This document shows positions 9,751-22,850 of a stretch of DNA of 64,000 nt, piece after piece. The stretch comes from Adiantum capillus-veneris (Eukaryota > Streptophyta > Polypodiopsida > Polypodiales > Pteridaceae): positions 4,523,001-4,587,000 of the forward strand of contig CM043967.1 of NCBI GenBank assembly GCA_014529385.2, given 5' to 3'. Positions within the stretch are counted from its first letter, which is position 1. Each line of letters begins with the position of its first letter. Below the pieces are notes generated by a model, which was not told the DNA's origin, did no database searches, and was given only the letters and a program-made list of their open reading frames with translations. A program made the position numbers and the translations under genes.

Positions 9751-11300
9751 GTACTGCACAGAGATTCTTGCTTCATTACCCTTCAATTTACCAGATGAGC
9801 CTTTGTATCTTGTGTACGCGATCAATCGAATGGTTCAAGTTCGAGCAGGCGTGGTTGAATCAAATATCAAGGCATTAATGCATGAGGGTCCTTTGAGAGT
9901 TGTTGCGAAGGAGGTGACAGATTGTTTGGCTGCTGAAAGGCAGCAAGACAGTGAGAATGCTTACAACCTGGATGCTGTTCATCCACAGAAGTCGAATGAG
10001 AGCAATTGCGTGGATGACACAATTGGTATTCCAGAAGAAACTGTTCTGAAGCTGAAGGTAAGCTATTCTGTGTTTGGCCTTCCATTTGCCCTTTGTTGTT
10101 GAAAACAACAGATATTCCAAATCTTAGTAGTGTTGTACTAGCTTGTAATCAAAAGTTGGGGAATTACAGGTTGAATGTCTAGCTGCAGTGGCCTTAGCGC
10201 TGCTCTTGCGGTTAAAGAGGCATGTGAAGATACTGTACAATCTGAATGATGCTCGTTGCCAGGTATGAAGCAGTTTAAATGAAATAATCTTAAAGCTGAA
10301 TTGGGCTGAAGTGGCCAGGAAGCCTACTTGCGTTGCCATCCACATTCCACAAGTATGATGCAATGATGTGGAATGACCCTTGTTTGTACTTAACTGTACA
10401 CAAGGGGAATAAATAACATTCATGCTCCTTTCAACTTCTCTCTCCTTTTAAGCCAGTCTCGAAGGGTATAGTGTAGGCTGGCATAATTACCTAATAATAT
10501 GTCCATTGCAAGTTGTCTAATTGGGGCAAAAGACGATTAGGTGAGAATTGACTATGATATACTTTGAGCAGATATTCACTCCAACAGAGCCAATTAAGGC
10601 AGGGGAGACTTTGTCCAGACAATCTCTCAAAGATTTTAGCTTCAAAGGAATTCCGACTGGCTCCACAAAGACCATCAAACAGATGTTGGAGCAGTACCAG
10701 GTATGGCTAAAGACTTGAAAGGGCATGTCTGCCTTTATTTCAATCCCCCCCCCCCCCCGGATAAAATTGCCTCAGTGTCACACCATTGTCACTGCCTCTG
10801 CAGAAAAACACATGCATACACAAACTAGCCTAACGCGGACTGGCACTTCCTAGACAGGCATTCACACCTACTGGCAGAACGTGGAGAAATGCTATGAATT
10901 TCAATGAATAATCTTTTCGTCAGAACTCACCAAAGCTTTGTTATATATGCAGGCCTTCAAGAGGTTGATGAAAGAAGACACCATGGACTACTCTGCATAT
11001 GCGAGTAGTATTGTAAGGAAAAGAAATAGGTCCTCCCATGTCCCTGCAGTGCAGCACATGGAGGAAGTAGAAATGCCCGAAAATGGTCATATTCCTACAT
11101 TGAGATCAGGGCGCCGGAAAAGTGCACCTGTTCTGTCGAAGGCTCCCGATGTTGATGATCGGGATGGGTATAGCGATGATGATGATGTTGCTGATGATGA
11201 TTATGATGAGGATCAAGATGATGACTATCACAGTAAAGCGAAGCGGCGGAGGAGAAGCACTGGTGCTGGGCGACTTCGATCCACCAGAAGGCAGTCGTAA
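9751..11300 (+). CDS. SCC2: Cohesin loader SCC2/Nipped-B, C-terminal four exons
   Basis: SCC2 (NIPBL in animals) works with SCC4 in the nucleus to load cohesin rings on chromatin. Four exons with GT-AG borders and compatible phases are visible: 9751-10057, 10170-10262, 10572-10700 and 10953-11300 (stop at 11298). Conserved pieces are [19 protein letters not shown] and [12 protein letters not shown] in the first, [18 protein letters not shown] with LNDARCQ in the second, and [18 protein letters not shown] in the third. The last has EDTMDYSAY, an acidic Asp-rich run and a basic KRRRR tail (possible nuclear-localisation signal). These agree with plant SCC2 C-termini as I know them. The first exon begins in phase 2 (split Met codon). 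Frames are intact, so the gene is probably live, but its upstream exons are not visible in this window. Confidence 0.88.
10745..10758 (+). repeat. C14 homopolymer in SCC2 intron
   Basis: Fourteen consecutive C residues lie 45 bases into the last SCC2 intron. Confidence 0.9.
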
Positions 11301-11511
11301 CCTGACCCTTTGGACCTTTGCCAATATAGCTCAACACAGTTTTGGTACATATCTTGTACAGCATATAGCTTGTACAATGGTCAAATTCTTTTAGAAGTAA
11401 AAAGAGCTATTCATGCTCGTCTGTAAATTTATACTCGTTGCCAAGAAACATGTTTGATGGTGGCAACAACATTTTTTCTGTAATTTTCACAAATCAAAAT
11501 ATAAGGAAACA

Positions 11512-11514
<3 letters not shown>

Positions 11515-11556
<42 letters not shown>
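11515..11556 (+). repeat. CT microsatellite downstream of SCC2
   Basis: About 21 CT units followed by a C-rich run (TCCTCCCCCCCCTCCCCC). It lies about 215 bases beyond the SCC2 stop codon, in or near the 3' untranslated region. No poly(A) signal was confidently placed; an AATATAAGG stretch just before it is only suggestive. Confidence 0.95.
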
Positions 11557-11560
<4 letters not shown>

Positions 11561-14500
11561 TCCCCCCCCCTCCCCCGGGACGCTTTTATGTCTCTCTGTC
11601 TCGTAAGGGTCGAGTTATCCTCGCTAATATTCATGAAAAACATTGCATCAACATTCAATTTACAACTGGCCTGTGTTCATAATAGAATATCACAGAGCTT
11701 AAGACATGCCTTTGTGGTTAAGGAGCTAAAAATATTGGGATTAAGCGTAGATGCAATTGCAATATTTCTGAGCTCTTACTATACAACACAAGTGGTATAA
11801 GGAAGTAGGGGCCACGAGCCTAGTCAAGGACCCAACATCTCTTGAAGGTTGAAAGGTCAGCCCATTAATTATCGTAGCATTTTGATATAAACAGTGTAAA
11901 AAATGGAGAAAGAAGATTATACTCAAGCGCACTAGTGTTGGAAATGAGTCGTGTCTTTTGACTTCATGATGGGCAAGCGTATTGGTACATACCATGTGCT
12001 AGACTCAAATTATCACTAGAGCTTTAGGCCAAGATAATGTCCTGTAGTGTGTCAGCCTACTTTGGAGATGCCTGCCCAAGCTTCTCTGTAAAAGGCTTCC
12101 TTTCTTAACTCTTTTTGTAAGATGATGTTTCTCTTTATAGAATGAATGCCTCTTTGCATTATCTACCTTTATCACAATAATATGTATGAGCCATTTTTTA
12201 TTAGTATTCTTTCAATGTGCAAATCCCATCATTAAGCCACTAACTTGTGTATTTCCTAGTAGACTTGTCCCTATTGTGGTTAGCTAAGTGGGCAAATTTA
12301 AGGGCAATGCTATTCTCCTTTTTAACATTTCATGCATTAGAGGTGTCGATAGGATATTCTATGTGCATCTATCATTCCTTCATTAGTGCTTTCCCAATAA
12401 AAACCCAACCCTAATCCTACTTCATGTAGTCAATGTCCACCTCCATGATGGGCTCTTTGTTCACGATGCCAACTGTTGGTTAGTGAAGTCGGGATTAGTG
12501 GAAGCTTTCATAGCCTCCCAACTCACTTTGAATTAGAGTTATTTTACCCAGTTTGTGGGTTCAATTATCTTTGTCCCAACCACCATCGCTTTGCATTGTT
12601 AGTGTGTTTTAAAAAGTACTCTCAAAGAGTTATCAAATAAGGCCACAAGCATTCTAATTTATCGCTCGTAAGTCATACAATTAGGGTTTGTTTTTTAATT
12701 CTTTATGAAGGCTACAACCCCGTAGGTGCCCCTAGAGACAACCAAGCTTACTTTGCATCTTGACCAGTGGGTGCACTATATAGTGTGAAAGGAAAGAGGG
12801 GGTTTTAACGCTTCCAGCCAAAGACATACTATTGTTAGAATGGAACTTTGTTCCTTGGTAAAACGGGGTAAAACAAGAAGCCGAGTTGGTTGTGTACAAC
12901 CTTATATATCACTCAACACACCACCTCATTCAACCTCACATTTGCAATCTTGACTGTTTGTGCTTGGTTTGAACTTTGGAGAGTCTCAAACTCTAAGACC
13001 GCTATACGTGCACCAACTAAAGAAACATGAATATTTTTGAATGTGGCAAAAGCTAGGTCATCTTTTGAGAGATTGCTTCATGTATATTAGAGAGCATATC
13101 ACATCTCATTTGCTAAAGTCAAGATGATCATCCCTAGACTTCTGGGATGAGTTTTGCAACTCATAGCAAAATGTCATGTAGTGTGTCAATCGTAGATGAC
13201 CAAGCTTGTTCCATATAAGGGGCCTATGTACTCTTTTTAAAAAACGGAAAGTTATTTCTCTCTCTTACTTTGAATGCCTCATTGTAGTGCCCAACATAAT
13301 CACAATAGGTAGAAGCTATCGTGTGTGTCAAAGACCAAACACATAGCTCCTTCCTTGGTGCATTTCATGATGCATTAACATATGGTCACTAAAATGTTGC
13401 AACATTGACAAGAGTTAGAACCTCACTTTTAGTAAAAGAATATCTAAGAAGAAGGAACATAACATTCATGCTCAACTTGGAGATGCATATATCAACAAAC
13501 ACTCTTCTTCAATTTGTCAAGTATAAACTTCAAAGTGTCGGGTTTTTGTTTCAATAGCTCATGGCAAGGAAGGTATCCTCTTGAAGTCCATCACATTCCA
13601 TTGTTGAATTTTTGGCTCAGATTCTTATAGAACTCAAATTCTTATATTCAATCAATGTGATTCTATATGTTGGTGTTACATTGTGGGTTGATGAATTGCT
13701 CATAGTTACACATGCACTCACGTCGCAATTGTTCTCTCTTCTTAATTCTTTGCCAATGCAACCATCCTTGGCATAATTGACATTATGACTTGAAGAATCA
13801 TCCTACAGAATTATTATCATCTTGTGGAGTTCAATACATTTTTTCCATCAATGTATAAGCCGCCACCAAGAAAGATTTTGACCTACTATTTTTTGGTGTA
13901 ATGGCCTGTGTTCGTTATATGCCACAGAGAAAGCTTTTGACCTACTATTTTTTGGTGTAATGGTCTGTGTTGGAGAAGCTTATGTTTGTGACCATTTCTT
14001 CTATGATAGGAATTGTGATACGCCATATCGCCTGCTTCTTCCTTGTATTTGCCTGCATCCACATCTTCCTAGTGTGGAGTGTTTCAACTTTCTTGGAAGA
14101 AAGGGGAGTACTATATGTAGATGCTCTCTCTCTAATTGACCTTAAGAGAAGCGTATGGAATAGGAGTGCAATGGGAAGAAAAGCGAAGAGATGTTTTGGA
14201 GTGTGAAATGTTGGAATCATAATTTTTGTCAATGAGGTTAGGAGAGTATAGACAAGAGGGAGGGGAGTTTCGTACGAGTTCAGTTGCACCAACCTCACAT
14301 GCCTTAAGAGAGTGGAGAAGGTAGGTTTGTTTTTATACATAAAAAATGGGAGGAAGGGCTAGAGTTTCAAGTGAGAGAACAATGGTATTATAATTTTTTC
14401 ATTCAGACAAGAGAACGTTAAGGTATTTATTTGGTGTACATTAGGTATTTGCTATAATGGCTACCGGTGTTGGAAACATGGCACCAAGGGTTTTTTATTT

Positions 14501-17500
14501 GGTCTTTTAATTGGACTCTTGCTGAACATGAAGGATGAATATGGGGGAGTTTTTACATGCAATCTATATAGATTCCTAATACTATACGCCTCGTAAGAGG
14601 TGTTTTTGTTTTTAATGTTTGAACATGATATCTCATTTTTCCAACAAAAAAGTGTGGATGGGAAATGTAGACATCTGAAATACCTTTTTTTTTAAAAATG
14701 ATTAAATAGAGTTATTTCTTGCTATTGTGGACATTATAGAGTGCAAGGTTAAGAAGTTTCCACTTAACACCCGTATAAAATTGATGGTGTTAATTTGAGG
14801 TATTTATAGATTTTCCTTTAGATTTATATATGGATGCAAAAGAATTAAACTTGGGGGCATATTTACTATAATCTTCTGTCCGTTGAAAAAAAAACCAGTC
14901 TACATGCTTTTGGATGTTGAATTAGACATGTTGTTATAGCATTGGACTTGTATATGACTTGTTGGTTGGTCTTTAAGTGGCTAGTTATGGTCTTCATTAA
15001 GATATCTAACTTCTTACCTACATATAGGTTTTAAATTTCTGAGTTGACTTCTGGAATTTGCATTAGAGACATATCTAGCCAAATGTTTGGGAATTTGCTT
15101 ACTCCTTAAGGATGTTGATGTTAGAGTGAAAAGATCAATTAGTTGGTTATTTGGATTTTATGCTTGAAAATACAAGACCTTTGTTGAATATCCATATCTT
15201 TCTAATATCTTAGAAATGATGTTGAGATAGATAGTTACATCATTTATAAAGAATGTAATAGTTGGAAACTAGCCAAAAATCAATTCTTTGAATACTTTAA
15301 TAGGGCCCATAGGTATCACTGGTGGGATATGGTAAAGACCTCTATAGAAGAACTCTTTTAGCATAAAATACCTACCAATTGTAGTATCTGTGGTAAGAAC
15401 AAGTGTCCTAAAAGGCATCCATACGGTAACTAGGTAACATGGATATCAACTTGTAGGGTTTGTTGACACAACAAAATGCATTCAAGCCTAATGAATGCTT
15501 TGCTTGCTCTACCTCTACACTGTTGGAAAATACAAATGTAAAAATAGTAGAGGATTGCATTTATGATTAAAAAATATTTGTTTTTGTCTAAAAATAAGAT
15601 TGCATTGACGGAAAAAGCTTCGCTATCTAGTGGTTTGAGGCATAATATAAAAACGTATAGGATGGATATCCCTCGATAGATATAGGATGGTTTTGATAGA
15701 TTTTTCAAGACTAACCTACTTGACCTATTGAGGCATGGGATTTTCTTGCCGTGGATTTCTAAATTATGATGAGCAAAAGATGTCAAACCTATTAAGTGTG
15801 ACACTTACTTTGGTGAGATATAGATAACATACTTAGGAGGTGAAGATTGATACAAATTTTTTTTATAAGACAAAAATGGAACCGGTGCTTTGCTCATTAG
15901 TGGCTCAGCTACCCACCGGCTCTAACAATGCCATATGATTCTCTTTTGCCTCTTAGCAACTTGGATCTAGTGTAGAAATATATCTTACCATGAAGTAAGA
16001 CTTGAATTAAGTGGACTGAGATTTTGATGTTCAAGTAGAAGGTTGGCTAGCATCATACTCTATGTAGATTTTGTTAATTGAATTTGTCATAAGTATAGGA
16101 TGGAAATAACTTCAACGTTTTGATTGGTGTGAACCTTCTCCTTGAGTACCCATTTGTGAGTGGGTAACCCATTTCCACGTGGGTGACCATAGGGGTTTGA
16201 GACCATGTTGAGCTTTATTATTCAATCAAGTAGAGAAAAGCATTGGATGCCTAGCTCCACTGGCACATTCAAGCATGAAGAAAATATTTTTTATGGTACA
16301 TTTGTGGTGCTAGGGCCTTTAGAGTGCTTTACATGGATGGCCATTTGTTGATGAAGATGGCCTTTGATTTCCCTCTAGGTTGACAATGGCAACTACTAGG
16401 CACATTGGCCCAAAACATGGTGGTGTGAGAATTGTGAAGTTGATGCTTTCCAACCTCTTCAGCTCCTAAAATATTAATAACCTTCATCACACACTTTCTT
16501 CTGCTCTATGAGGGTGCAATTGCCTTGGGGAAAGGACTAACTTTATTTGTTGTAATCCATTAAACAACTTGAGCCTTGGAAAGTTGGACTTTACTCCCCT
16601 CAACAATAATATATATCATTGATTATTCTTGTCTATTTTCCATAGAGACCATTGGACTTGGTTTCTGCAATGGTTTTGATATCATTTGGTTTTAGCTTGT
16701 TCTTTGCTCTAGTATCTTCTACTACCATTTGTGACTTTGGATTCATTGAAACCTTGGGAATGGGTTTTAAGAGCAAACTAGAGGTTTATCGATAAGTGGT
16801 TTATGAGCTTCCATCAAGTCTTTGCTTAGGACTAAGTCCTTATGCAACATGCGGGCATATTTGATGTTGGCCCATGGAGGTGTCCTTGCTGATACTTGGG
16901 TTGCCCAATCAGACCATGATCTAACTTATCAGTGATGCAACCTATAAATTGTTGAGACATTGCTTCTAGACATGCCCCTTTGGTCATTTTGTGTAGAGAG
17001 GAGTATGTATGGTTTGTTGTTGAGGTGGTTTGCATCACGGTTTTGTGACTTGAGGGTTTGTCACTTGGCTTCAACAACAGGAGTCTGACCTCGAACCGCA
17101 TAGGGTTACTTTTATCATAATTTTTCATGTTACTCTATGAATTATTTGGTAGGTTGGATTCACATATGTTTCAAGTACCCCTCCTTTCTTGACGTCCACT
17201 ATTTTTGTTTAGATATGGTCAAAGTTACTGCGCATCTTTCTCAGTAAGGGATATATTAGCCTTGAAAGAAGAGCAGTGCATATCATTTATCCAATAGTGG
17301 GCTCACACTTCATTCTTCTTCGTCATGGATCAATGCATCCTCACTTGGCACAATGCGCTTGCCTAGTGTTTACAGTCTTCACACAATGATCCCCCATTGA
17401 TGTACAAATAGCACTAGAAAATGGCAAGATAGCACAAGAATTCCATGTACACAGTAAGGTACTAATTTTGTGTGCGTCCGTGCGCGCACATACACACACA

Positions 17501-17819
17501 CACAGAGATTTTATTATCATCCTGACATGACAAATATGGGACCAAAGATACATGTGATGTACTATGTACGGGGTTGATGATTGATTCTCGACGCTCCAAG
17601 ATTGTCGTGACGAGAGTCACAATAGAAAGCCCACATTGTGGCTAGGAGAGGAAAGTGTGTAGGTCTATGTCATGGCAGCTAGAAATGTGAGGGAAGCAAG
17701 TTTGGATGTGAAAAAAAGCTAAGCAGTATAGTATAGTGTGCTTTTAGACTCTCAAACTTGCAATGAGGCAAATGTCAATAGTCAATTTGACTCTTCTTCA
17801 TTGCCCCAATGGCCTATCT
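11557..17819. other. Old AT-rich intergenic DNA, no genes recognised
   Basis: More than 6 kb without a domain I can name on either strand. Open frames are short (up to 131 codons at 13945-14340, minus) and of noise-like composition. A 59-base tandem duplication sits at 13871-13988. A minus-strand frame at 16832-17128 has a protein-like patch (around LEAMSQQFIGCITDKLDHG) but no recognisable family. The low C content outside simple repeats is what long-methylated, decayed transposon DNA looks like, so much of this is probably unrecognisable old elements. Confidence 0.5.
13871..13988 (+). repeat. 59-bp tandem duplication
   Basis: Two adjacent copies share the core TTTTGACCTACTATTTTTTG and then GTGTAATGG; the copies start at about 13871 and 13930. 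Only a few bases differ. Confidence 0.85.
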
Positions 17820-19074
17820 CGCATCAAAGGGATTGGGAGCTAAGCCGAATGGTTGCGATAGTTTGTGTCATCGACAAGGGGATAAGCTTAAGCATATAAG
17901 GGTGAGTATAATTTACTTTTTTCGTGAAGAACATGGTTTTGTAGTGGGGGAAATATGGGTGGTGTAATGTATGAAGCAAAACCCATCGGATTCCTCCCAA
18001 CTCGTTAGAGATTGGCACTGTAGAAAAGCTACATTCACTTGGAGTCTGTTGAGGCATCAGGTAGCAAGTTTAATGCATCCCATCTTCCAAACCACTTCTT
18101 TATGTCTTGCATCCATCCCATGCTCAAGATGTTGCTTTTATGCATCTTTTGAAGTTTTTTGCTTGCTTCCCATGCAATTGTAGGAAGTTGATGTGAGGGG
18201 TTTTGACACATCTTTATCATGTACTCCACAACCCTTTCAATGCCCATAACCTTAATTGGAAGAGATCCCGACTCAAGAACGAGGAGCATATATGGTGTTT
18301 GTGTCTTAACTTGGAGAAAAATTGTAAGAAAATGCTTGTGGAAATCCTCGAACTCTTTCCAAGTAGACTTTGAGATGCTCCCACCCCACATTTCAACTCC
18401 ATAAAAGAGAACCGGTGTCACCAATGTCTCAAAAAGGTACTTCTTGAGAACCCAACATTTGACATCCTCCGCATTACACATGTTACCGAATGCATAGTAT
18501 GCTCTCTTGCTAGCTTCCATCGATCCGTATGCCACTTGTGATTGGCCGGAATCTCAAGGCCAAGGTACTTAAATCTCTCAACAACTTCGAGTCTCTCATG
18601 GTGGAACACAATGCATGGCTTCTCCTTATGGTTGGTTTTCAGAAGCATAACCTTTGTTTTGGACTCATTCACAATCACCTCACTATGCAAGCAAAAGTTC
18701 TCAAGGACAACCATAAGCTTTTATGGATCCTCTAAAGTATGTGATAGGAGCACTACATCCCCATACACCAAAAGCATGATTACCTCTTCAATGCATTCTT
18801 GTTGCATAAATTCAAGTATCATTTGTTTTAATTGATCAATGTGGAGACCAAAGAATGGACATATTTTTATATCCCAATAGTTCTTGCAAATATTTTTCAA
18901 ATTCCTCTTCCCATGCACGATTGACTATCACCTTCTCATAGATTCAAGAAACTGCAAGCATTAACTCACTTGGCACTTGGAGTTCTTCCATCCTTCTCCA
19001 CAAATTGTTATGTGGAATCATATTAAAGGATTTCTTGAATTTCACAAAGCAACAATGGCAACAACGTATCATAT
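17820..19074 (-). pseudogene. LINE reverse transcriptase fragment (- strand)
   Basis: Minus-strand frames give the palm and thumb of a LINE RT. CCFVKFKKSFNMIPHNNLWRR lies near 19050. A catalytic loop is degraded to VYGDVVLLSHTLEDP near 18750 (normally YADD). Then come VNESKTKVMLLKTN and ERFKYLGLEI, and a thumb piece with LVTPVLFYGVEMWG near 18420. A tail to about 18035 reads WFGRWDAL. Several frameshifts and stops make it non-functional. Below 18035 the frame dissolves. The fragment starts abruptly at about 19075, where copia integrase-type sequence ends in the same apparent reading frame. Confidence 0.8.
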
Positions 19075-20610
19075 ATACATTTTGTGAGCCGATATCTGTC
19101 TCATGGGTACATGCTAACAAGGGTTGAACTGCATCTTCCACAAAGTTACAACTCAACTAATCAAAATAAACTTTGTTTTGGATGATAGAACCTATCACCT
19201 TCGCTTTCTATAGTGTAACCATCAAAATTATATTTCATAGCCATATCATCTAATTTTTTGGTGATTGCTTAGGCACCAAAGCGTAAGTCAAGCAACAAAA
19301 CATGCACATGAAACCAATAGATAGATTCTTGCTATGGAAAGTGTCATAAGGAGTGATCTACTGTAATGTTTTAGTTAGAAACCTATTTAGTACATACACA
19401 TCACACATGATACCCTCAAGCCAAAACAAATGTCAAAAAGTTTGGGTTTGAAAATGCATCGTGCCATCTCCATTAGTGATATGGTTTCCTCTCTGCAACG
19501 CCATTTTGATGAGGGGTACATGGAGTTGTGCATTGGTGTTTTATTCCATGACTAACCAAAATTGCATTGAACTCTTTAAACACATAGTTCCCCCCTCGAT
19601 CAGAATGTATGGTGCCCATTCTACAACCATATACCTTTTTAGCCATAAGCTAAATTTTCCTTGAAGGGTTAAAAGACATTGAACTCTGCCTTAAGTGCAC
19701 ATACCTATGCATGCCTAGATTAATCCTTAATGAAAGTCACAAAGTACAAATGATTGCCAGAAGAAGGGGTGTGCATTAGGTCACAAGAATCACTATGTAA
19801 AACCTACAATCTGTAAGTAGCCTATACATAACCATCCTTTAAAAACTTAGAACGCTTGATTTTGCCCAAACTATAGCCTTCAAATACATGTTTCAATGGT
19901 GCCTCAAGAGCAAGCAATAAAGAAACCATATCAAATTTTTGCAATCATAAAAAACTGGCACAGTTTAAATGACCAAAACGAGCATGCAAGCACTTTGCAT
20001 CCAAACTAAGCTTCAAAAACAAACTATGCATGTTGAATCTTCCAAAAATTATTGTACACATTAAGCTATACAACTCAAGAGACAAAGTGCCACATGCAAC
20101 AATAGAATCACCAAAATTAAGATCATGCACGATACATCTGTCATCCACACAGTGACTACAAGACTAAGTTTTGCAAGTGCAGAAATTGATAAAATATTCT
20201 TCTTTATCCCAAGTACATACAAAGAATTTACAAGTATGAAAGACCTACTACATATAGCAGTAAGCACAATCTTTCCAATTCCTTAAATGGGATAAGAGGC
20301 ATTGTTGGCACAAGTGACAATATTCCTATTAGGGATAGTCTCAAGGGAAGTGAACAATTCATGATGAAACATAATGTCCTTAGTTGCACCACTATGAAAT
20401 TACCACATATGATCCATGGTTTTTGAAATACATGCATCATGAAAAATTAGGTCATATTGACATTGCACACTAAAGGCCCGGTCTATAGCTTGCACAAAAT
20501 TTGTTGAATTTGCATCAGAAGAAGCATCTGCAATGGCTAGATTTGCCTCTTTCTTTCAAGCTTCTTTAGCCTTGATCTTAGGGAATTTCTTAGACATAAA
20601 GTGAAACCTC
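19075..20610 (-). pseudogene. Degenerate Ty1/copia protease-integrase fragment (- strand)
   Basis: This is an older relative of the copia element at 32389-37554. Minus-strand pieces align with it in order. A protease remnant reads FHSGATK (catalytic DSGA lost) near 20420, then SLYVLGIKKNILSISALAK. A pre-integrase segment has DDRCIVHDLNFGDSIVACG and LHARFGHLNCASFL near 19960. The integrase core shows FKEFNAILVSHGIKHQCTT and NGVAERK near 19500. The end reads VEDAVQPLLACTHETD near 19110. Stops are frequent. No LTRs are attached. It joins LINE sequence at its lower end and another copia family at its upper end. Confidence 0.8.
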
Positions 20611-20789
20611 ACGTATTTTTTGACAAACAACAAAATGCTAGTGAATCTATGAGATCCAAGAATAGCTCAGGTCTTTGGAAGCAAGGCAATTCTCCACAGT
20701 CAATCGGCATGACATAATCCACACCTGGGGGCTGAAATCGCTCTGGCAGATGTGAGCCTCTACTAAAGCATCTCAAACACTGACTACTA

Positions 20790-21490
20790 CTTTTTGCTAT
20801 CTTTGGAGTGTTGCTATGAAATACTCTTCACTAAACTTCTGAGTTCTTACCAAATTTGAGGCAACTTTCTCAAGAGTCAAATGTGACTCTTCTGTACTCA
20901 CCCTCCTTGATAGGCTTCTTATGCATCTTTGATTCCTTGAACATTACATGCAAACTACAAATATTTTTATCAGATTCTGGGTGCTAGAAACAATAACCCA
21001 TCTCTCCATCTGCACCATATCCAAAAAGGTTGAATTTGAGTGACTTTGGATGAAGTTTTTTTTTAAGCTCCTTTGGCACATGAACATATGCCTCACAACC
21101 AAAGACATGTAAATGATTACAGTGTGGTTTCATGTAATTCAAAGGCATACTAGATAATTGTTAATGATGTGAACGGTTGTCAAAATAACTTCATCCCAAA
21201 AATATTGTGTAAGGTTTATTATAGAAAGCATAGTTGTAACACGCTCTTGAATTGTGAGATTCAAATGCTTAGCAATTCCATTTGTGGGCAAGTGCGAATG
21301 GTGTAGTAAATTTCCATCCAATCCCTCTCTTTTGATAGAAGTCTATCATGTCTTTTGAAACATATTCCCCACCTTTATCACGCCTCAAGCCCTTAAGACT
21401 TTCACCTGGTTGATTCTCAACAAGTGCAAGGAACTTTTGAAATGTAGCGAATACCTCATCCTTATGTTTCAAAAGGTAAAACCACACCTT
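20790..21490 (-). pseudogene. Copia integrase fragment, second family (- strand)
   Basis: Minus-strand frames show an integrase catalytic core. HKDEVFATFQKFLALVENQ, LRRDKGGEYVSKDM and KFTTPFA lie at 21487-21280. LTIQERVTTMLSIINLTQYFW lies near 21230. An integrase-to-RT linker near 20990-20800 reads YGADGEMGYCF and FKESKMHKK. In functional copia elements this enzyme inserts the DNA copy into the genome. Stops and frameshifts disable it. The stretch 20611-20789 between this and the previous fragment has no clear homology. Immediately to the right (21720) the same type of element continues on the opposite strand. Confidence 0.75.
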
Positions 21491-21719
21491 TCAAGTAGAG
21501 TTCTCACAAAGTAAGCAGCTCCCCTTAGAGACTTGATCGACATAGGACCACATACGTCTCAACACACCTTCTATTCAATGGATAAAGAGTGAGTGAGACA
21601 TGATCACTACTAAACTCCACCAAGCATGCATCTCCCTCTTTTCATCTCCTTCCTCATCGCACACACAGACGGACGCTTTTGCACCATGGACTCACGACTG
21701 GCATCAAAGCAAGAGTGCA

Positions 21720-22850
21720 AACAATAATGTTTACTCAATGAAGAAGTTTTTTGAACTTTTTGAAAGAAAGTAGCACCATTTTTGAACACTTGAATGACTT
21801 TGATGTTATCTTTAGTCAGTTGGCATTACAAGGACTCAATTTTAAAGAAGAGGTTCAATCCATCTTCTCGGTATGCTCTCTACCTTCCTTATGGGATACT
21901 TTCACATCCATAAGTAAATTTGCACCTAAAGGCAAGTTGGTTTAAAATGATGTAGTTAGTAGTTTGTTCACCAAGAAGATTTATAGGAAATCTCTTAAGT
22001 CTACCAAGAGTGGTAATGCTTATGTTGCTTAGTCTCGCAAAGCGAGAGGTCACACTTATCATCTTGTGCAAATTATAAGGAGCAAGTACTCTCATACTAA
22101 GTCTTGTGGTGCCATGTGTCATGTTGAGTGCTACTAATTCCGTAAGAAATTGCATGTGAAGAAGGATTGTCAATTTGCACAAAGAGACAAGAAGTCTAGT
22201 AGTGATGCAAAGGGCATGGCTAACCTTGAGGAAATTAATGTTGTAGAGTCTCCTAAGACTCATGATGTTTTTGAGACGACTCATACCTTAGACATCCCAT
22301 TCTCACCTCAGATTAACTGCAGATGCCCATGTCACACAAGATGCTAGTAATGAATTGGATGATATATTTTCGTGCGAGTTTTCATGTTACGTTGCATAGA
22401 AAGGTTTTTCTCTTATGCGAAGAGCTATTAGGATATAATCAAATTAGCTGTACTTTCAAGTGGCACAAAATTTATGGTAAGGAATGTTTTTTAGTTAACT
22501 AAGAATTTAACCTTTATAGGACAACTAGATGAATTGTGATACACAACTATGTTTGGGAATAGTTCATGGAGTGTCAAGAAGGAAATTCTTGTAGTTCTCA
22601 AAGGTTAAAAAACATAATACTTTGTACTCCATGCATGTGTCTTTTGTAAAAGTTGATTTTATTTCTATAGCCGAGCTACTATCTACTGAGTTGTGGCATA
22701 GCCGGCTATGGTATTTGAGCCAAAAGTGAATAAAAACTCTAGCATATTTTTCTTATTTTCCAGTGTTGAGTTTTAATAACCTTTCTTTGTGTGAACATTG
22801 TGTATATGGCAAGAAAACTAGGACTATTCATTTTCCATATACATAAGGAA
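21720..22850 (+). pseudogene. Copia gag, protease and pre-integrase fragment (+ strand)
   Basis: Plus-strand frames carry the middle of a UBN2-type copia Gag: IFEHLNDFDVIFSQLALQGL at 21780, FSVCSLPSLWDTF. A mutated CCHC knuckle follows near 22120-22170 (CHVECY ... HVKKDC). Further on is a GAG-pre-integrase segment: HNTLYSMHVSFVKVDFISIAE near 22610 and CEHCVYGKK near 22795. It is closely related to the minus-strand gag-protease piece at 53757-55130. The N-terminus of Gag, both LTRs and the rest of pol are missing. Confidence 0.75.

Noticed and set aside
11106-11364. His/Ile-rich minus-strand and Met-rich plus-strand frames
   Set aside because: They are shadows of the Asp-rich end of SCC2 exon 4.
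13945-14340. 131-codon minus-strand frame
   Set aside because: No domain or codon signal; it overlaps an equally open plus-strand frame in AT-rich DNA.
16832-17128. 98-codon minus-strand frame with a protein-like patch
   Set aside because: No recognisable family and no extension beyond stops on either side.
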